Positions 63,871-64,000 of a stretch of 64,000 nucleotides of DNA are shown here, piece by piece. The DNA comes from Prorocentrum cordatum. Taxonomy: Eukaryota > Sar > Dinophyceae > Prorocentrales > Prorocentraceae. The stretch's first letter is position 1, and every line of letters begins with the position of its first letter. A program made the position numbers and the translations under genes. The notes beneath the pieces are model-generated. The model was not told the origin of the DNA and did no database searches. It worked only from the letters and a program-made list of their open reading frames with translations. Where the stretch lies: contig CAUYUJ010021660.1 of the NCBI GenBank assembly GCA_963575745.1, positions 199,712-263,711 of the forward strand. Reading direction: 5' to 3'.

Positions 63871-64000
63871 CGTCTTTCTCTTGCTCTTCGTTCCCGACTC
63901 CCCATGTCCTCTTCGGGCCTGTAGTTGTCGCCCCTCGTTCTTGTATGGTTCTCCTGCGCATCATGCCATAGGCGCGTGTCCCAAATAGCTTACATATCAA
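63871..64000. other. Window end, no feature recognised
   Basis: Unique-looking DNA after the last 102-bp unit. No E-element right end (TTCGCCAGG) appears. Confidence 0.4.

Noticed and set aside
62122-63988. A repeat protein of 34-residue units (GGLRSVKLSPLSRAAEGHST...)
   Set aside because: The 102-bp period is a multiple of three, so frames stay open on both strands; the frame changes between 63165 and 63245 and no start context or domain supports translation. It remains possible but unsupported.

Overview
This window reads as nuclear DNA of a dinoflagellate; a Prorocentrum- or Polarella-like genome is my best guess, but the genus cannot be proven from sequence alone. The reasons are a GC-rich background with few genes, very heavy tandem and dispersed repetition in sharply bounded blocks, a CCCH zinc-finger protein of the type expanded in dinoflagellates, a PDZ-like module with the dinoflagellate-style EWN...GD.IV.VNG pattern, a C-terminal fragment of an SF1 (Pif1/Dda-like) helicase, and an ISXO2/Merlin-type transposase. 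Nothing looks bacterial, plastid or mitochondrial. Most long open frames here are by-products of microsatellites or of repeats whose period is a multiple of three.

Layout. 0-4.8 kb: minisatellites (60 bp and 160 bp units), degenerate short-motif arrays and an AT-rich island. 4.8-8.4 kb: MITE-rich DNA with four copies of one family (TIR core TCGGGC.TGTCCCTC, usually 8-bp target duplications) and one partial higher-order repeat unit. 8.4-12.2 kb: microsatellites and a 1.9-kb CTACTTGGG array. 12.6-15.1 kb: CCCH zinc-finger gene whose finger is split by an intron. 15-20 kb: microsatellites and unassigned DNA. 20.5-22.1 kb: degenerate repeats ending in a decayed PABP-type RRM. 24.8-25.8 kb: first 'E element', a bounded block holding an 88-bp minisatellite. 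27-30 kb: a long palindrome and a second MITE family. 31.7-32.3 kb: two more MITEs on either side of a possible exon. 32.8-45.06 kb: a higher-order repeat of about 1.1-1.8 kb, five units, invaded by three E elements, two of which carry the same helicase fragment. 45.4-47.1 kb: PDZ-like and RING-H2 exons with an hAT-like MITE between them. 47-56.3 kb: microsatellites, degenerate arrays and two inverted E elements. 56.7-60.8 kb: the most gene-like region, an ISXO2/Merlin-type transposase followed on the same strand by an AAA+/SF3-like ATPase. 61-64 kb: an inverted repeat cluster, microsatellites and an E-like block with a 102-bp repeat.

How parts relate. The transposase and ATPase genes look like one two-gene mobile unit (inferred from adjacency; terminal repeats not found). 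The E elements share end sequences but carry different minisatellites and a helicase exon, and their empty sites survive in sister units of the higher-order repeat, so they behave as insertions. The MITEs lie next to or between GC-rich exon-like segments, which raises the possibility that some are introner-like. Both the zinc-finger and the RING gene are interrupted inside their metal-binding motif by microsatellite-bearing DNA.
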